A stretch of DNA of 64,000 nucleotides from Saccharobesus litoralis (GTDB taxonomy: Bacteria; Pseudomonadota; Gammaproteobacteria; Enterobacterales; Alteromonadaceae): NCBI RefSeq assembly GCF_003063625.1, contig NZ_CP026604.1, forward strand, positions 2,170,001 to 2,234,000, given 5' to 3'. A model generated the notes under the pieces. It was not told where the DNA came from. It saw only the letters and a list, made by a program, of their open reading frames with translations, and made no database searches. The position numbers and the translations under genes are program-made. Position 1 is the first letter of the stretch. Every line of letters starts with the position of its first letter. Of the stretch, positions 8,417 to 17,882 are shown piece by piece.

Positions 8417-10081
8417 ATGGTTTCATATGCACTTGGCCTGGACTTTGGCTCAGATTCAGTAAGAGCCTTGTTAGTGGATACCCAATCGGGTCAAGAGGTC
8501 GCGACTCATGTTGTTTATTACCCGCGTTGGGCTAAAGGTTTGTATTGTGAACCTGCTCGTGACCAATTTCGTCAACACCCTCTTGATTACATTGAATCAA
8601 CAGAACAAGTGTTAGCTGCACTTTGGCAAAAAGCACCAGCGGGCGCTGGTCAGCAAGTGATTGGTTTAAGCTTTGATACCACAGGTTCAACGCCAGTCGC
8701 TGTCGATAAAGACGGTGTTGCGTTGGCGCTTAAACCTGAATTTGCTGAAAACCCCAATGCTATGTTCGTGTTGTGGAAAGACCACACCGCGGTTAAAGAA
8801 GCAGCGGAATTTACAGATGCAGCAAACAAGGCTCAAGAAAACTATTTGAAGTTTGAAGGTGGAATTTATTCTTCAGAATGGTATTGGTCAAAAGCGTTAC
8901 ACGTAATGCGCAGCGATGCCTCAGTAGCTGAAGAAGTATATATGTGGGTTGAACATTGTGATTGGTTACCTGCGTTATTAACGGGTAAAAGTCATCCAGA
9001 ACAACTGCCGATGGGGCGTTGTGCAGCAGGCCACAAGATGATGTGGCATGAAAGCTGGGGCGGTTTCCCACCTAACGAATTCTTCAAAGCAGTTGATCCT
9101 ATTTTAGATGGATTAGTTGAGCGTTTACCTAAAGATACCTATGCATCAGATAATGCAGTAGGCGAGTTAACCCCAGATTGGGCGGACAAACTGGGTTTAC
9201 CTGTCGGCATTCCAGTGGGCTTTGGTGCTTTTGATTGTCATATGGGTGCCGTAGCGGCCAATGTTAAGCCAGGTGTATTAACCAAGATTATGGGTACGTC
9301 AACCTGTGATATCACAGTAGGTACTTATCAAGACGTTGGTGACAACTGTATACCGGGTATTTGTGGCCAAGTTGATGGTTCAGTGGTACCAGGCATGATT
9401 GGCCTTGAAGCCGGTCAGTCAGCATTTGGTGATTTATACGCTTGGTTCCGTAAATTAGTAAATGGCCCTGCTAAACAACTTATCGCACAAGCGCCTTATA
9501 TTGACGAGGCAACGAAGCAAAAGCTGGCTGAAGATATTGATGAGCAAACCCTAATTGTATTAAGCGAAGAAGCAATTAAATTTGCGCCGGGTCAGGTCGG
9601 TATTACCGCAGTTGACTGGGTAAATGGTCGCCGTACTCCAGATGCTGACCAAACGGTAGCTGGCGCCATTACGGGCTTAAAAATGGGCTCGGGTGCAGCA
9701 GAAACTTTCCGTGGTTTAGTTGAAGCGACTGCATTTGGCGCTCGTGCCATTATCGAACGCTTCCGTGAGCACAACATTGCTGTTGATTCTGTTGTGGCAA
9801 TTGGTGGTATTTCAAAAAAATCTGACTTAGTTATGCAGATTTGTGCCGATGTTTGGAAATGTCCAATCGACGTTTTAGAAAGTGACCAAAGCTGCGCACT
9901 CGGTGCTGCAATTTTTGCCGCTAAAATCGGTGGTGCTTACCCAGACGTTGCCAGTGCGCAAGAAGTCATGGCGTCTAAGGTTTGCAAAACCTACCAACCA
10001 AATTCTGAAAATTCAGCGATTTACGACCAACTTTATCAAGATTATCTGGCACTGGGTGCCTTCGTTAATGGGAGCAAATAA
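8417..10081 (+). CDS. araB: L-ribulokinase
   Basis: A 554-residue FGGY-family sugar kinase that phosphorylates L-ribulose to L-ribulose 5-phosphate in the cytoplasm. It has the N-terminal phosphate-binding loop GLDFGSDSVRALLVD, the DTTGSTPVAVD motif, the ribulokinase-type GTSTCD segment in the middle and the C-terminal ATP-binding GGISKKSDLVMQ region. Length agrees with bacterial AraB (about 550-570). The ribosome binding site is AGAGG/GGATTAGAG just before ATG at 8417. Its stop overlaps the araD start by one base (TAATG), indicating translational coupling. Gene order is araB-araD-araA, without araC. Two operator candidates lie upstream. Confidence 0.97.
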   Translation: MVSYALGLDFGSDSVRALLVDTQSGQEVATHVVYYPRWAKGLYCEPARDQFRQHPLDYIESTEQVLAALWQKAPAGAGQQVIGLSFDTTGSTPVAVDKDGVALALKPEFAENPNAMFVLWKDHTAVKEAAEFTDAANKAQENYLKFEGGIYSSEWYWSKALHVMRSDASVAEEVYMWVEHCDWLPALLTGKSHPEQLPMGRCAAGHKMMWHESWGGFPPNEFFKAVDPILDGLVERLPKDTYASDNAVGELTPDWADKLGLPVGIPVGFGAFDCHMGAVAANVKPGVLTKIMGTSTCDITVGTYQDVGDNCIPGICGQVDGSVVPGMIGLEAGQSAFGDLYAWFRKLVNGPAKQLIAQAPYIDEATKQKLAEDIDEQTLIVLSEEAIKFAPGQVGITAVDWVNGRRTPDADQTVAGAITGLKMGSGAAETFRGLVEATAFGARAIIERFREHNIAVDSVVAIGGISKKSDLVMQICADVWKCPIDVLESDQSCALGAAIFAAKIGGAYPDVASAQEVMASKVCKTYQPNSENSAIYDQLYQDYLALGAFVNGSK

Positions 10082-10773
10082 TGAGCTATTTAGAGCTTAA
10101 GCGTCAGGCTTTTGAAGCCAATATGGAATTGAACGCGCGTGGTTTAGTTATTTACACCTGGGGCAATGTATCACAGCTAGATCGCGATGCTGGCGTGATG
10201 GCAATTAAACCAAGTGGTGTGCCTTACGAAGAGCTAAAGCCAGAGCATATGGTAATCGTTGATATGGACAACAAGATTGTTGAAGGTTCTATGCGTCCGT
10301 CATCAGACACTAAGACTCACACACACTTATATCGTCACTTCGATGACATTGGTGGCGTGACGCATACTCATTCTACTTATGCTACGGCATGGGCTCAGGC
10401 GCAAACGCCGATCCCTTGTTATGGCACTACTCATGCAGATTTTGTCTACGGCGAAGTACCTTGCACTGCGGCAATGACAGATGCACAAGTAGAGCGAGAT
10501 TATGAAGAAGAAACTGGTGTGCAAATAACTGACCGCTTCGCCAACTTAAAACCATTGGAAGTGCCAATGGTGATAGTTGCTGGACATGCTCCTTTTACTT
10601 GGGGTGTAAACGCAGAAAAGGCCGTTTATCACGCAGTGGTTTTAGAGGAATTAGCCAAGATGGCGTCGTTAACCCTAGAAGTTAATCAACGCGCGCCATT
10701 ACTTAGCCAAGCGGTTTTAAATAAGCATTACAACCGCAAACACGGCAAAAACGCTTATTACGGCCAGAAGTAA
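10081..10773 (+). CDS. araD: L-ribulose-5-phosphate 4-epimerase
   Basis: A 230-residue class II aldolase/epimerase family enzyme. It converts L-ribulose 5-phosphate to D-xylulose 5-phosphate, the entry point of the pentose phosphate pathway. The zinc-binding histidines are visible in GGVTHTHSTYATAWAQ and in the later VAGHAPFTWG segment; the N-terminal NVSQLDRDAGVMAIKPSG is the substrate loop. The start ATG overlaps the araB stop codon by one base, and araA follows after 44 bases. The length matches AraD of other bacteria (about 231). Confidence 0.97.
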   Translation: MSYLELKRQAFEANMELNARGLVIYTWGNVSQLDRDAGVMAIKPSGVPYEELKPEHMVIVDMDNKIVEGSMRPSSDTKTHTHLYRHFDDIGGVTHTHSTYATAWAQAQTPIPCYGTTHADFVYGEVPCTAAMTDAQVERDYEEETGVQITDRFANLKPLEVPMVIVAGHAPFTWGVNAEKAVYHAVVLEELAKMASLTLEVNQRAPLLSQAVLNKHYNRKHGKNAYYGQK

Positions 10774-10817
10774 TTAGTTGAATAAGCGCAAGCAAACAGA
10801 TTTGTATTGAGGTATTT

Positions 10818-12320
10818 ATGAAAATTTATGGTGATAAGTCGATTTGGTTTGTAACTGGATCACAACATTTATATGGCCCTGGTGTTTTACAACAAGTGGT
10901 TGAAAACAGTCAGGAAATTGCATCTTCATTAACATCATCTGATGTTATTCCAGCAGAGATCATAAGCAAAGGCGTGGTTACTACACCAGACGAGATCGCT
11001 GATGTATGTCAGGCGGCTAACAGCGATAAAAACTGTGTTGGTTTAATTTTATGGATGCATACGTTCTCGCCAGCCAAAATGTGGATCAAAGGTTTATCAC
11101 TATTAAATAAGCCTTACATGCATTTGCATACTCAGTTTGGTGCCGAGTTACCTTGGGCTGACATCAACATGAACTATATGAACCTCAACCAAAGTGCTCA
11201 TGGTGATCGCGAGTTTGGTTTTATCGGTACGCGTTTACGTCAAGAGCGTAAAGTGGTTGTAGGTCATTGGTCGAGCGAGTCTGTGCAAGCACAAATTGAC
11301 GATTGGATCCGTGCCGCTATGGGTTGGAACGAAGCTCAAACTTTAAAGGTTGCGCGTTTTGGCGACAACATGCGTCAAGTTGCAGTAACCGAAGGTGATA
11401 AAGTTGCTGCTCAAATCAAATTTGGCTACGAAGTACACGCGTTTGGTTTAGGCGATTTGGCCAAGTATTGTGAAGCCGTTACTGATGAGCAAATTGATGC
11501 CACGGTTGCTGAATACAAAAATGACTTCGTTATCGACGAAGCTGTATGGGCAGATGCCGAGCAAGTTGAAGCGTTTCGTAATGAAGCGCGTTTAGAGCTA
11601 GGTATGGAAGCATTCTTTGAAAAAGGCGGCTTTAAAGCATTCACTAACTGTTTTGAAAACTTAACCGGTATTAGTGGTTTACCTGGTTTAGCCACACAAC
11701 GTTTGATGGCTAAAGGCTATGGTTACGGCGGTGAAGGCGACTGGAAAACAGCTGCGATGACACGCATTGTTAAAGTCATGGCACAAGGTCGTGAAGGTGG
11801 TACTTCATTTATGGAAGACTACACTTATCACTTTGGCGCTAAAGACCAAGTATTGGGCGCGCATATGCTAGAAGTCTGTCCGACTATTGCAGCTAACAAG
11901 CCAACGGCGGTTGTTGCTCGTCATACCATAGGTATCAAGAAAGATATTGCCCGTTTACTGTTTACTGGTAAGCCGGGTAGAGCTCTAAATATTTCTAAAA
12001 TCGATATGGGAACACGTTTCCGTATTATCGTTAACGAAGTTGATACGGTTGAGCCACCAGCAGAATTACCAAACCTGCCAGTGGCTACAGCATTATGGGA
12101 GCCATGTCCAAACCTTGAAGTTGCTGGTGCAGCTTGGATCCACGCCGGTGGTGCGCACCACAGCACTTATACGCAAGGTGTCAGCACGCAAGTGATTAAT
12201 GACTTTGCTGAAATGGCTGATGTTGAGATGGTAGTTATCGACAACGATACTAAGGTTAATGAGTTTAAGCAAACCTTACGTCATAACGCGATTTACTATC
12301 ACCTAAACTTAGGTATTTAG
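10818..12320 (+). CDS. araA: L-arabinose isomerase
   Basis: A 500-residue cytoplasmic isomerase converting L-arabinose to L-ribulose. It begins with the family signature [16 protein letters not shown] and contains [24 protein letters not shown] (substrate and metal region), MEDYTYHF, and the metal-binding HTIGIKKD and [13 protein letters not shown] segments. Length agrees with AraA (about 500). A ribosome binding site (TTGAGG) precedes ATG. It is the last gene of the araBDA unit. With GH27 and GH43 genes nearby, it indicates that L-arabinose is the main sugar released by this locus. Confidence 0.98.
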   Translation: MKIYGDKSIWFVTGSQHLYGPGVLQQVVENSQEIASSLTSSDVIPAEIISKGVVTTPDEIADVCQAANSDKNCVGLILWMHTFSPAKMWIKGLSLLNKPYMHLHTQFGAELPWADINMNYMNLNQSAHGDREFGFIGTRLRQERKVVVGHWSSESVQAQIDDWIRAAMGWNEAQTLKVARFGDNMRQVAVTEGDKVAAQIKFGYEVHAFGLGDLAKYCEAVTDEQIDATVAEYKNDFVIDEAVWADAEQVEAFRNEARLELGMEAFFEKGGFKAFTNCFENLTGISGLPGLATQRLMAKGYGYGGEGDWKTAAMTRIVKVMAQGREGGTSFMEDYTYHFGAKDQVLGAHMLEVCPTIAANKPTAVVARHTIGIKKDIARLLFTGKPGRALNISKIDMGTRFRIIVNEVDTVEPPAELPNLPVATALWEPCPNLEVAGAAWIHAGGAHHSTYTQGVSTQVINDFAEMADVEMVVIDNDTKVNEFKQTLRHNAIYYHLNLGI

Positions 12321-12638
12321 TACTTTTTCAAAAAGAATTAATCGGTTGTATTTGTTGATCGAATCATTGCCGTTAACTTAAGCCTATGTAGGTTGGTGCT
12401 GAGCTTGCGAAGCCCAACACCAGCCTTGGTTTTGTTGGGCTTCATTCTTCAGCCCAACCTTCTACGAAAATCGTTAGTCTAAGCGCTTTGACCGTTAAGC
12501 CGACGAAAAAAAATATAAAGCATACACATAAAGAATCACGATTAAGGCCGGCATGGGTTGTCATATTGGCTTTAAAGCAAGTTTAAAACAGAACACATAT
12601 TTGCGGCTTGTACCCGTTAAATATGGAGGATGATTCAA
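12321..12638. other. Intergenic region with repeat copy A
   Basis: Non-coding gap between araA and the lipoprotein hydrolase. It contains an approximately 80-base palindromic repeat (12388-12467) whose second copy lies directly after the next gene. A 15-base word (12517-12531, AAAGCATACACATAA) recurs at 50950-50964. The ribosome binding site of the next gene is at 12625-12629. No operator copy was found. Confidence 0.6.
12388..12467 (+). repeat. Direct repeat copy A flanking the 12.6-kb gene
   Basis: A roughly 80-base element built from two hairpin-like halves (TTGG...CCAACACC and GTTGGGC...AGCCCAAC). The right half (12434-12467) matches 32 of 34 bases of 13939-13972 in the same orientation. 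The GTAGG start ties it to the wider family of GTAGG palindromes. Confidence 0.65.
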
Positions 12639-13877
12639 ATGAAATTAGCACACTCATTAGTAGCACTATCTATTGTCGCAAGCTTAGGTCTTGCCGGTTG
12701 TAACAGCACGGGTAGCGACCAGCAAGCTAGCGTTTCAGGTAAAAAATCGTTAGAACAACGTATTGACGACAAAACCTTCCCTGCGGTATTCCAAGCCTGG
12801 AACCCGCTGGATATGGAAGAAAAATATCCAACCACGACTCACGAACAATTTTTAAATAATGCAGCCAAGCATAGTTTGTTGTGGGAAGAGCCAGTTAGCC
12901 AATTAGGTTTTAACACTAAGCTTGTTATGGGCTTAGTTTGGGATCATAAATATGCTGGTTTAGCGACGAGTTTCACTAAGGAATCGTTGGCTGTTGCACA
13001 AGCTAACCAAGCGTATTTGCTGAACAAAAACCCTAATATGGTGACCCTGTTTGAAGTGCGCTGGCGCGATGCACCGGGTAGTTATTTGCCTGAAAACAGC
13101 GAGTATTGGTTACGCGATGATAAGGGCAACCGTGTAGCGGGTTGGACAGGGGGGCCAGAGCCATATTATATGCTGAATTATAAAAATGAAGCTTTCCAAA
13201 AACGTTTAGGCGAGCAAGCCAAAGCCGTTATTGATTCAGGTATATACGATGGTGTTATGTTGGACTGGAGTGGCTATCTACCTATCGTCAAAATTGTGCG
13301 TGAATACATGGGAGAAGACGGATTATTAACCGTTAATATCCATGATGAAATCGACAAGGGCGAGAAGTACAAAGAATACATCAACGGTGCCTTCATGGAA
13401 TGTGGTCCAAACGGTCGCATGCCAAACGTGGAAAAGAAACTTTGTACATGGGAAAGCATGGCGAAGTCGCTTAAATTCTACGAAGAAAACCTACGCAAAC
13501 CAACGGTTAATGCGTTAGAAGCCTGGGGCGAGCGTCACGACTTGCAAAGCATGCGTGCGGTAACCACGCTTGGTTTAACTCACAGTGATGCCTATGTATT
13601 GTTTGCTGATTACAACCCAATACCAACACCTGATCATATGCATGATTGGTATGACTTCTGGGACTTAGATTTAGGTGATCCGCAAGGCAAAGGTCAGGAA
13701 CAGCAAGATGGTTCATATCGTCGTCAGTTCGAAAAAGCCGTGGTTTATTACAACCCTGAAGGCAATAAAACCATAGAGCTTGAGTTCAACTTGCCACATC
13801 GTTCAGCGGCAACCGGTAAAGTCGGCACCGAGTTTACTATTCCAGCGCAAGACGGTGATGTGTTTTATAGCTTGTAA
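12639..13877 (+). CDS. Lipoprotein, putative TIM-barrel glycoside hydrolase
   Basis: A 412-residue lipoprotein. The upstream ATG at 12630 directly abuts GGAGG (12625-12629), so the ATG at 12639, nine bases from it, is the better start. The lipobox is LAGC with Cys21. The body looks like a (beta/alpha)8 hydrolase of the poorly characterised GHL15-like kind: WNPLDMEEKYP near the start, FEVRWRDAP in the middle and IYDGVMLDWSG (D204, D209) at a barrel-strand end, where a catalytic or binding acid is usual. The C-terminal 60 residues look like a small beta domain. Function is not established; a role in cutting the locus substrate at the cell surface or in the periplasm is inferred. Direct repeats of about 80 bases flank the gene. 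Confidence 0.7.
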   Translation: MKLAHSLVALSIVASLGLAGCNSTGSDQQASVSGKKSLEQRIDDKTFPAVFQAWNPLDMEEKYPTTTHEQFLNNAAKHSLLWEEPVSQLGFNTKLVMGLVWDHKYAGLATSFTKESLAVAQANQAYLLNKNPNMVTLFEVRWRDAPGSYLPENSEYWLRDDKGNRVAGWTGGPEPYYMLNYKNEAFQKRLGEQAKAVIDSGIYDGVMLDWSGYLPIVKIVREYMGEDGLLTVNIHDEIDKGEKYKEYINGAFMECGPNGRMPNVEKKLCTWESMAKSLKFYEENLRKPTVNALEAWGERHDLQSMRAVTTLGLTHSDAYVLFADYNPIPTPDHMHDWYDFWDLDLGDPQGKGQEQQDGSYRRQFEKAVVYYNPEGNKTIELEFNLPHRSAATGKVGTEFTIPAQDGDVFYSL

Positions 13878-14311
13878 CTAGCTGAAGATTTGTGGGTGAG
13901 GCTTTAGCCTTACAAAGCCCAACATCTATCATAGTTCTGTTGGGATTCATTCTTCAGCCCAACCTTCTATGAAGGACAGGAAGTCAATACCCAACCTTTA
14001 ATTTATAAAAATCTCTTATGCTCTTTCTTCAAACCATAAGCTTTTTCCCATTTTTGAAGTTAATCAATTGCCCAGATTAATTTATTCGTGCTACTCAACA
14101 TCAAGTGTGAGCGCAACCACCTTCTATCCGTTCCAGCCCTAAGCTGGCTACCTCAAACTGCATTCGTATGTGCAGTGAAATCTGGTTGAAGGTGCCCCTT
14201 CTACAAAAACGGTCAAGCTTGGCTTACCAAGGTTGGGCACGAGCACCTTCTCACAATCGTTAACGTTAATTCCTTATGTGTTTGTTGTCATTTGTGACTG
14301 CCTCTGTGCAA
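13878..14311. other. Intergenic region between hydrolase and IS110 element
   Basis: Non-coding. It begins with repeat copy B (13889-13972). The word CTATGAAGGACAG (13967-13979) recurs inverted at 15499-15511 on the other side of the transposase. The stretch 14180-14262 has degenerate similarity to the right half of the same repeat (CCAAGGTTGGGC, CACCTTCT, ATCGTTA). The IS left boundary probably lies in here but cannot be fixed by eye. Confidence 0.5.
13889..13972 (+). repeat. Direct repeat copy B
   Basis: Second copy of the element at 12388-12467, same orientation, starting 11 bases after the stop of the lipoprotein hydrolase. The right halves are 32/34 identical; the left halves share AAGCCCAACA but are otherwise diverged. 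Confidence 0.6.
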
Positions 14312-15451
14312 TTAACCTTCCGTTAATTGTGCACCCTCGGGAATAACACCATGCTCAAGGTAACGCCACAGAGCCACTAATAATTTTCTCGCGAGCGCGA
14401 CTATTCCCACTCTTCGCATCCGCTTGCTGCCTTTGTCAAAGCGCTCCTTAAACCATTGACTTAATTTGCTGCCTTTTTGGTAACGTAACCACAGCCAAGC
14501 AAACTCTATCATGACCTTGCGCACCCGCTTATTGCCTGCTTTACTTATTCCCTGTTCGCGTTGGCTGTCTCCGCTGTCATAAGGTGTTGGAGTTAATCCC
14601 GCACAACTCCCCACTTGCTTAGCGTTTTTGAAATCTCGCCAGCTAAAAAATTCTGCAACTAAGTACCAACTGGTTTGCCATCCTACGGCTTTGAGTTGCA
14701 TCATTTGCTCTATCTGTTTTTCCATACTGCCGTCTTGGGCTTGGGTAACTCGCTCTTTTTGTAACGCTTCAAGTTCTTTCACTTGATTATCTACCATGAC
14801 ATAGCGCTCGTATTCGCGTTGTAATTCGTTCTTCGTATCAACTGGAATGTCATACCCCGTGACGGCGCCTTTAAGTTTAGGCAGTAATGTTTTTAAATCT
14901 TTTATGTTTGCTAGCCGTATGCCATGCAGAAAAAGTAAAGATTTTATCCTTGTTGAATGCGCCCCTCGCTCTTCGATTAATCGCCCTCGTTCGCGTTGTA
15001 ATCGTCGTTTATCTTCTTGCTCAATAGTCGGGACTCTAACAGGCCTCATTGCCGTCAAATCACCTGAACAATAACGAATGAGTAGTCTGTTTAAGGCTTT
15101 TACGTCCACACCATCACTTTTGACTTGGCGTTGACGCCGATTCACTTCAATAGCGGCTGAGTCAATCACATAATTGGTGATATTTTCTTTTTCCAATGCT
15201 CTGTGTATCCAAAACCCATCTCGACCCGCTTCGTAACAGCTAAAAACCGGACAGTCTGGTGTGCATTTTAGTTTTTCTTTTGCCAGTTCAATTTCTGCAA
15301 GTAGGCTATTCCAATCACCAGCATCAATCGTTTTCTGTCTGAGCTTAACTTTATTACTAAATCCTAGCTTCCAGCTTTTTGCACTTAATTCAAAAGCAAG
15401 GTACAAAATATTTGAATTTGCGTTATCTTTATCTTGAAGGACAGTATTCAT
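14312..15451 (-). CDS. IS110-family transposase
   Basis: A 379-residue DEDD transposase. The N-terminal RuvC-like domain (about 14-170) starts ILYLAFELSAKSWKLGF, the second acidic block is in CYEAGRDGFWIHRAL, and the VKSDGVDVKALNRLL segment carries further acids. The C-terminal Transposase_20 domain (about 245-335) is recognisable from LKAVGWQTSWYLVAEFFSWRDFKNAKQVGSCAGLTP-type spacing and the catalytic-serine region around GISKAGNKRVRK. The length is complete and there is no frameshift, so it may be active. The first acidic position reads E (AFELS) where many IS110 proteins have D; this is common in marine copies. It is inserted between PUL genes without breaking one. Confidence 0.92.
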   Translation of the reverse strand: MNTVLQDKDNANSNILYLAFELSAKSWKLGFSNKVKLRQKTIDAGDWNSLLAEIELAKEKLKCTPDCPVFSCYEAGRDGFWIHRALEKENITNYVIDSAAIEVNRRQRQVKSDGVDVKALNRLLIRYCSGDLTAMRPVRVPTIEQEDKRRLQRERGRLIEERGAHSTRIKSLLFLHGIRLANIKDLKTLLPKLKGAVTGYDIPVDTKNELQREYERYVMVDNQVKELEALQKERVTQAQDGSMEKQIEQMMQLKAVGWQTSWYLVAEFFSWRDFKNAKQVGSCAGLTPTPYDSGDSQREQGISKAGNKRVRKVMIEFAWLWLRYQKGSKLSQWFKERFDKGSKRMRRVGIVALARKLLVALWRYLEHGVIPEGAQLTEG

Positions 15452-15507
15452 CTTTATTCACCTTTTTTGGTTTTGTCACCTTAAGGTTAGTCGATATACT
15501 GTCCTTC
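15436..15507 (-). promoter_or_regulatory. Stem covering the transposase start codon
   Basis: GAAGGACAGTAT (15436-15447, + strand) and ATACTGTCCTTC (15496-15507) form a perfect 12-bp stem with a 48-base loop. The loop contains the ATG (15449-15451) and the ribosome binding region. In the transposase mRNA this would hide the start, a known way insertion sequences limit translation from outside transcripts. Confidence 0.5.
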
Positions 15508-15531
15508 ATAGTTTCTACATGTTTGCCTTCT

Positions 15532-15577
15532 AAGCACCTTATATATTCATCAAGCATGCATATATAAGGTGCTTTTT
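15532..15577. terminator. Long hairpin, possible terminator or IS-end structure
   Basis: A 15-bp stem, AAGCACCTTATATAT (15532-15546) with its complement at 15560-15574, loop of 13 bases, followed on the + strand by TTT. It lies between the transposase start and the rightward gene at 15644. It could end transcripts, insulate the element or form part of the IS guide RNA. Confidence 0.45.
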
Positions 15578-15643
15578 ATTGCATGAGTTACAACATCATT
15601 CTTACCTTCATACATTGAATGCATTCGACTAAGTGGTATACCT

Positions 15644-17809
15644 ATGGGTCACAATAAGTATCTATTTAACTCAATCAAATGTTTTATCCGAGGACTATTT
15701 TTAATTCCTTTGGTGGTTGCTGCCGATGCTCAATCTGCACAGCTTGACTACAACCAAAGCGCTAATCAGGTAGAAATTAAAACCAACAGCGAAACCTTGT
15801 TGGTATCGCCAACTCAAGGCTTATGGTCTATTGCCCACAATAGCCAAGGCTTGGCTGATTTAGACTACCAACATGCTCAAATTGACCAAGTCGAAGTCAA
15901 TGGCGAATGGCAAATATATTCTGGCAAGCTGATCACTGACCAAGGAATTTGGTTATTGCGTGATGCCTGCAAAGCCGAGAACGATCGAATTAAATGTATA
16001 CGCCGCTATCATTGGACGGGTGATGAGCAACTTAACAATATCGTATTATCCGTTCGCTGGTTAGCAACTCACCAACGAAAACTGCAACGTCAAACTCAAG
16101 TTGTTATGCCAAGCTTGGTTTATCATGGCAACCCTTCTGCTAAACGCAATGATCCCAATCGTATCGCCCATTTAAATGCTCAGCCCGGTGAATTTGTTCA
16201 GTATGAAGAGCACAGATTTTCTATGCCATTTGTCAGCTTAGAGTGGCCGCAATCGGTAACTAACAAACAATCGCCTTATTTAGGAGCAGCGCTGCATACA
16301 TTACCAAGTGAATTAAGCCATGCAAACCGTAGTGATTTATGGTGGTCGCTTGGTGTTGAGCATCAAACTGATTATACAGAGTTACGTCTACTATCTGGTC
16401 CCATCGGTTATAATCGACAAGCTGACGTGAGCAAGCTATATCAGAAAAAGTCCGCGCCTTATCCCAATGCCACCATCAAGGTTCAACCAGGGCAGATAAT
16501 AGAAAAAACTTATTACTTACAAGCCTATCCTGTCGAGCAACAAGGCCAAGGGTTTGTAAAGCCGATGCAAACTTCTATCGATATATTCCAGCCATCTGCT
16601 ACCCAAGGTTACCCAGAATTTGACGCTATAGTGCAAGACAAACTGAGGTTTTTACAAAGCCGCTATTTAGAAAGTAGTGACTATGCTGGCTTTAATATGT
16701 TTGATAACAACTTTCGCCAGCAAATTGTTATGGGCTGGGCAGGGCAATCAGAAGCACCGGGCTATGCATTACTGGTGCTGGGTAAAAAACACCAACGCAA
16801 AGACTGGATAGCGCAAGCACAAAAGTCACTCGATTTTTTAACTCAAGCTAAATTTGCAGACGACTATGGTTTTACCGTTAGCTATAAAATCAAACAACAA
16901 AAATGGCAGTACCACGCGTTTAGACCACACAAACTATTCGATCCCGTTTCACAAGGTCAGGCGATGTATATGTTTGCTAAAGCGATTCAAGTGGGCCAAG
17001 AGTTAAACCGAGGTTATGAAGATTACCAAGTCGATACCAGTAAATGGCAAACCTTCTTTAAGCAAGCTGCGGACTTTCATGCCAAACGCATTTTAAAAGA
17101 AGATTGGCAGCCGGTTTCGACTAACGAAGCTTTTGTTATTGCGCCATTGGCGTTAGGGGCGATTTTGTTTAATGAACCTAAATATCAGCAAGCGGCTATT
17201 AAGGCTGGTCAGCATTATGCGCAGCGTCATTTGAGTATGCAGGAGCCTTATTGGGGCGGCACTTTAGATGCAATTGGTGAAGATAAAGAAGGCGCATGGG
17301 GGGCTTTTCAAGCCTTTATGTCACTCTATGATTTGACTGGCGAAACTGAATACCTGTCATGGGCAGAACATGCAGCTAACGTTATGCTGACGTATACCGT
17401 GGTTTGGGATATTCCTATGCCAGCAGGGCGCTTGGCCGATCATCAATTTAAATCCACCGGGTGGACAGCGGTTTCGCCACAAAATCAACATTTGGATGTG
17501 TACGGAGTACTTACCACTCCCTTGTTATACCGCTTAGCGCAATTAACCAATAATGATCAACTTAAACGTCTAGCTAAAGTCATGTATTTAAGTTGTGGCC
17601 AATTAATTGATCCTATGGGCTCTCAAGGCGAACAAATTCAACAAACTAACTTTGTGCAGAGTAGCCACAATATAAAACAAGCGGGTGATGCTGTCGATCC
17701 CAGTCATTTTCGTGGTGGCTATTCCGAAGAGTGGACAGTACTTTGGATCACAGCTCATTTTTTAACAGCGGCTGCGATGTTTGAAGAACAGTTGGCAAAA
17801 TTTGATTAG
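15644..17809 (+). CDS. Exported protein of unknown function, six-hairpin (alpha/alpha) type
   Basis: A 721-residue protein with a hydrophobic N-terminus (about 12-30) that looks like a signal peptide. Residues about 30-320 are beta-rich; residues about 340-720 are helical with repeating Trp/Tyr/Gly-rich turns (e.g. NNFRQQIVMGWAGQSEAPGYALL, GGTLDAIGEDKEGAWGAFQAFMSLYDLTGE, FRGGYSEEWTVLWITAHFL), which suggests an alpha/alpha toroid like those of several glycoside hydrolase and lyase families. I do not recognise a specific family. The E-D-K-E-G-A-W motif is a possible active-site segment. Context suggests a polysaccharide-degrading role. The start has only a weak ribosome binding site. It is the first gene after the IS110 element, with no operator copy upstream. 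Confidence 0.7.
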   Translation: MGHNKYLFNSIKCFIRGLFLIPLVVAADAQSAQLDYNQSANQVEIKTNSETLLVSPTQGLWSIAHNSQGLADLDYQHAQIDQVEVNGEWQIYSGKLITDQGIWLLRDACKAENDRIKCIRRYHWTGDEQLNNIVLSVRWLATHQRKLQRQTQVVMPSLVYHGNPSAKRNDPNRIAHLNAQPGEFVQYEEHRFSMPFVSLEWPQSVTNKQSPYLGAALHTLPSELSHANRSDLWWSLGVEHQTDYTELRLLSGPIGYNRQADVSKLYQKKSAPYPNATIKVQPGQIIEKTYYLQAYPVEQQGQGFVKPMQTSIDIFQPSATQGYPEFDAIVQDKLRFLQSRYLESSDYAGFNMFDNNFRQQIVMGWAGQSEAPGYALLVLGKKHQRKDWIAQAQKSLDFLTQAKFADDYGFTVSYKIKQQKWQYHAFRPHKLFDPVSQGQAMYMFAKAIQVGQELNRGYEDYQVDTSKWQTFFKQAADFHAKRILKEDWQPVSTNEAFVIAPLALGAILFNEPKYQQAAIKAGQHYAQRHLSMQEPYWGGTLDAIGEDKEGAWGAFQAFMSLYDLTGETEYLSWAEHAANVMLTYTVVWDIPMPAGRLADHQFKSTGWTAVSPQNQHLDVYGVLTTPLLYRLAQLTNNDQLKRLAKVMYLSCGQLIDPMGSQGEQIQQTNFVQSSHNIKQAGDAVDPSHFRGGYSEEWTVLWITAHFLTAAAMFEEQLAKFD

Positions 17810-17882
17810 TTTTGCTTAAAAATGTATATTTCGAATCCAAAGTTATATCGACCGTAAATTATTATTTTAAAAGGAAATTTTC

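Larger units (their letters stand above)
14312..15574 (-). mobile_element. IS110-family insertion sequence (core; ends not determined)
   Basis: Core of the element: transposase plus upstream non-coding DNA with two strong inverted repeats (15436-15447 with 15496-15507; 15532-15546 with 15560-15574). IS110 elements encode a structured guide RNA in non-coding DNA flanking the transposase, and this leader is a candidate location. IS110 elements usually lack terminal inverted repeats, so the ends need comparison with other copies. Confidence 0.6.
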
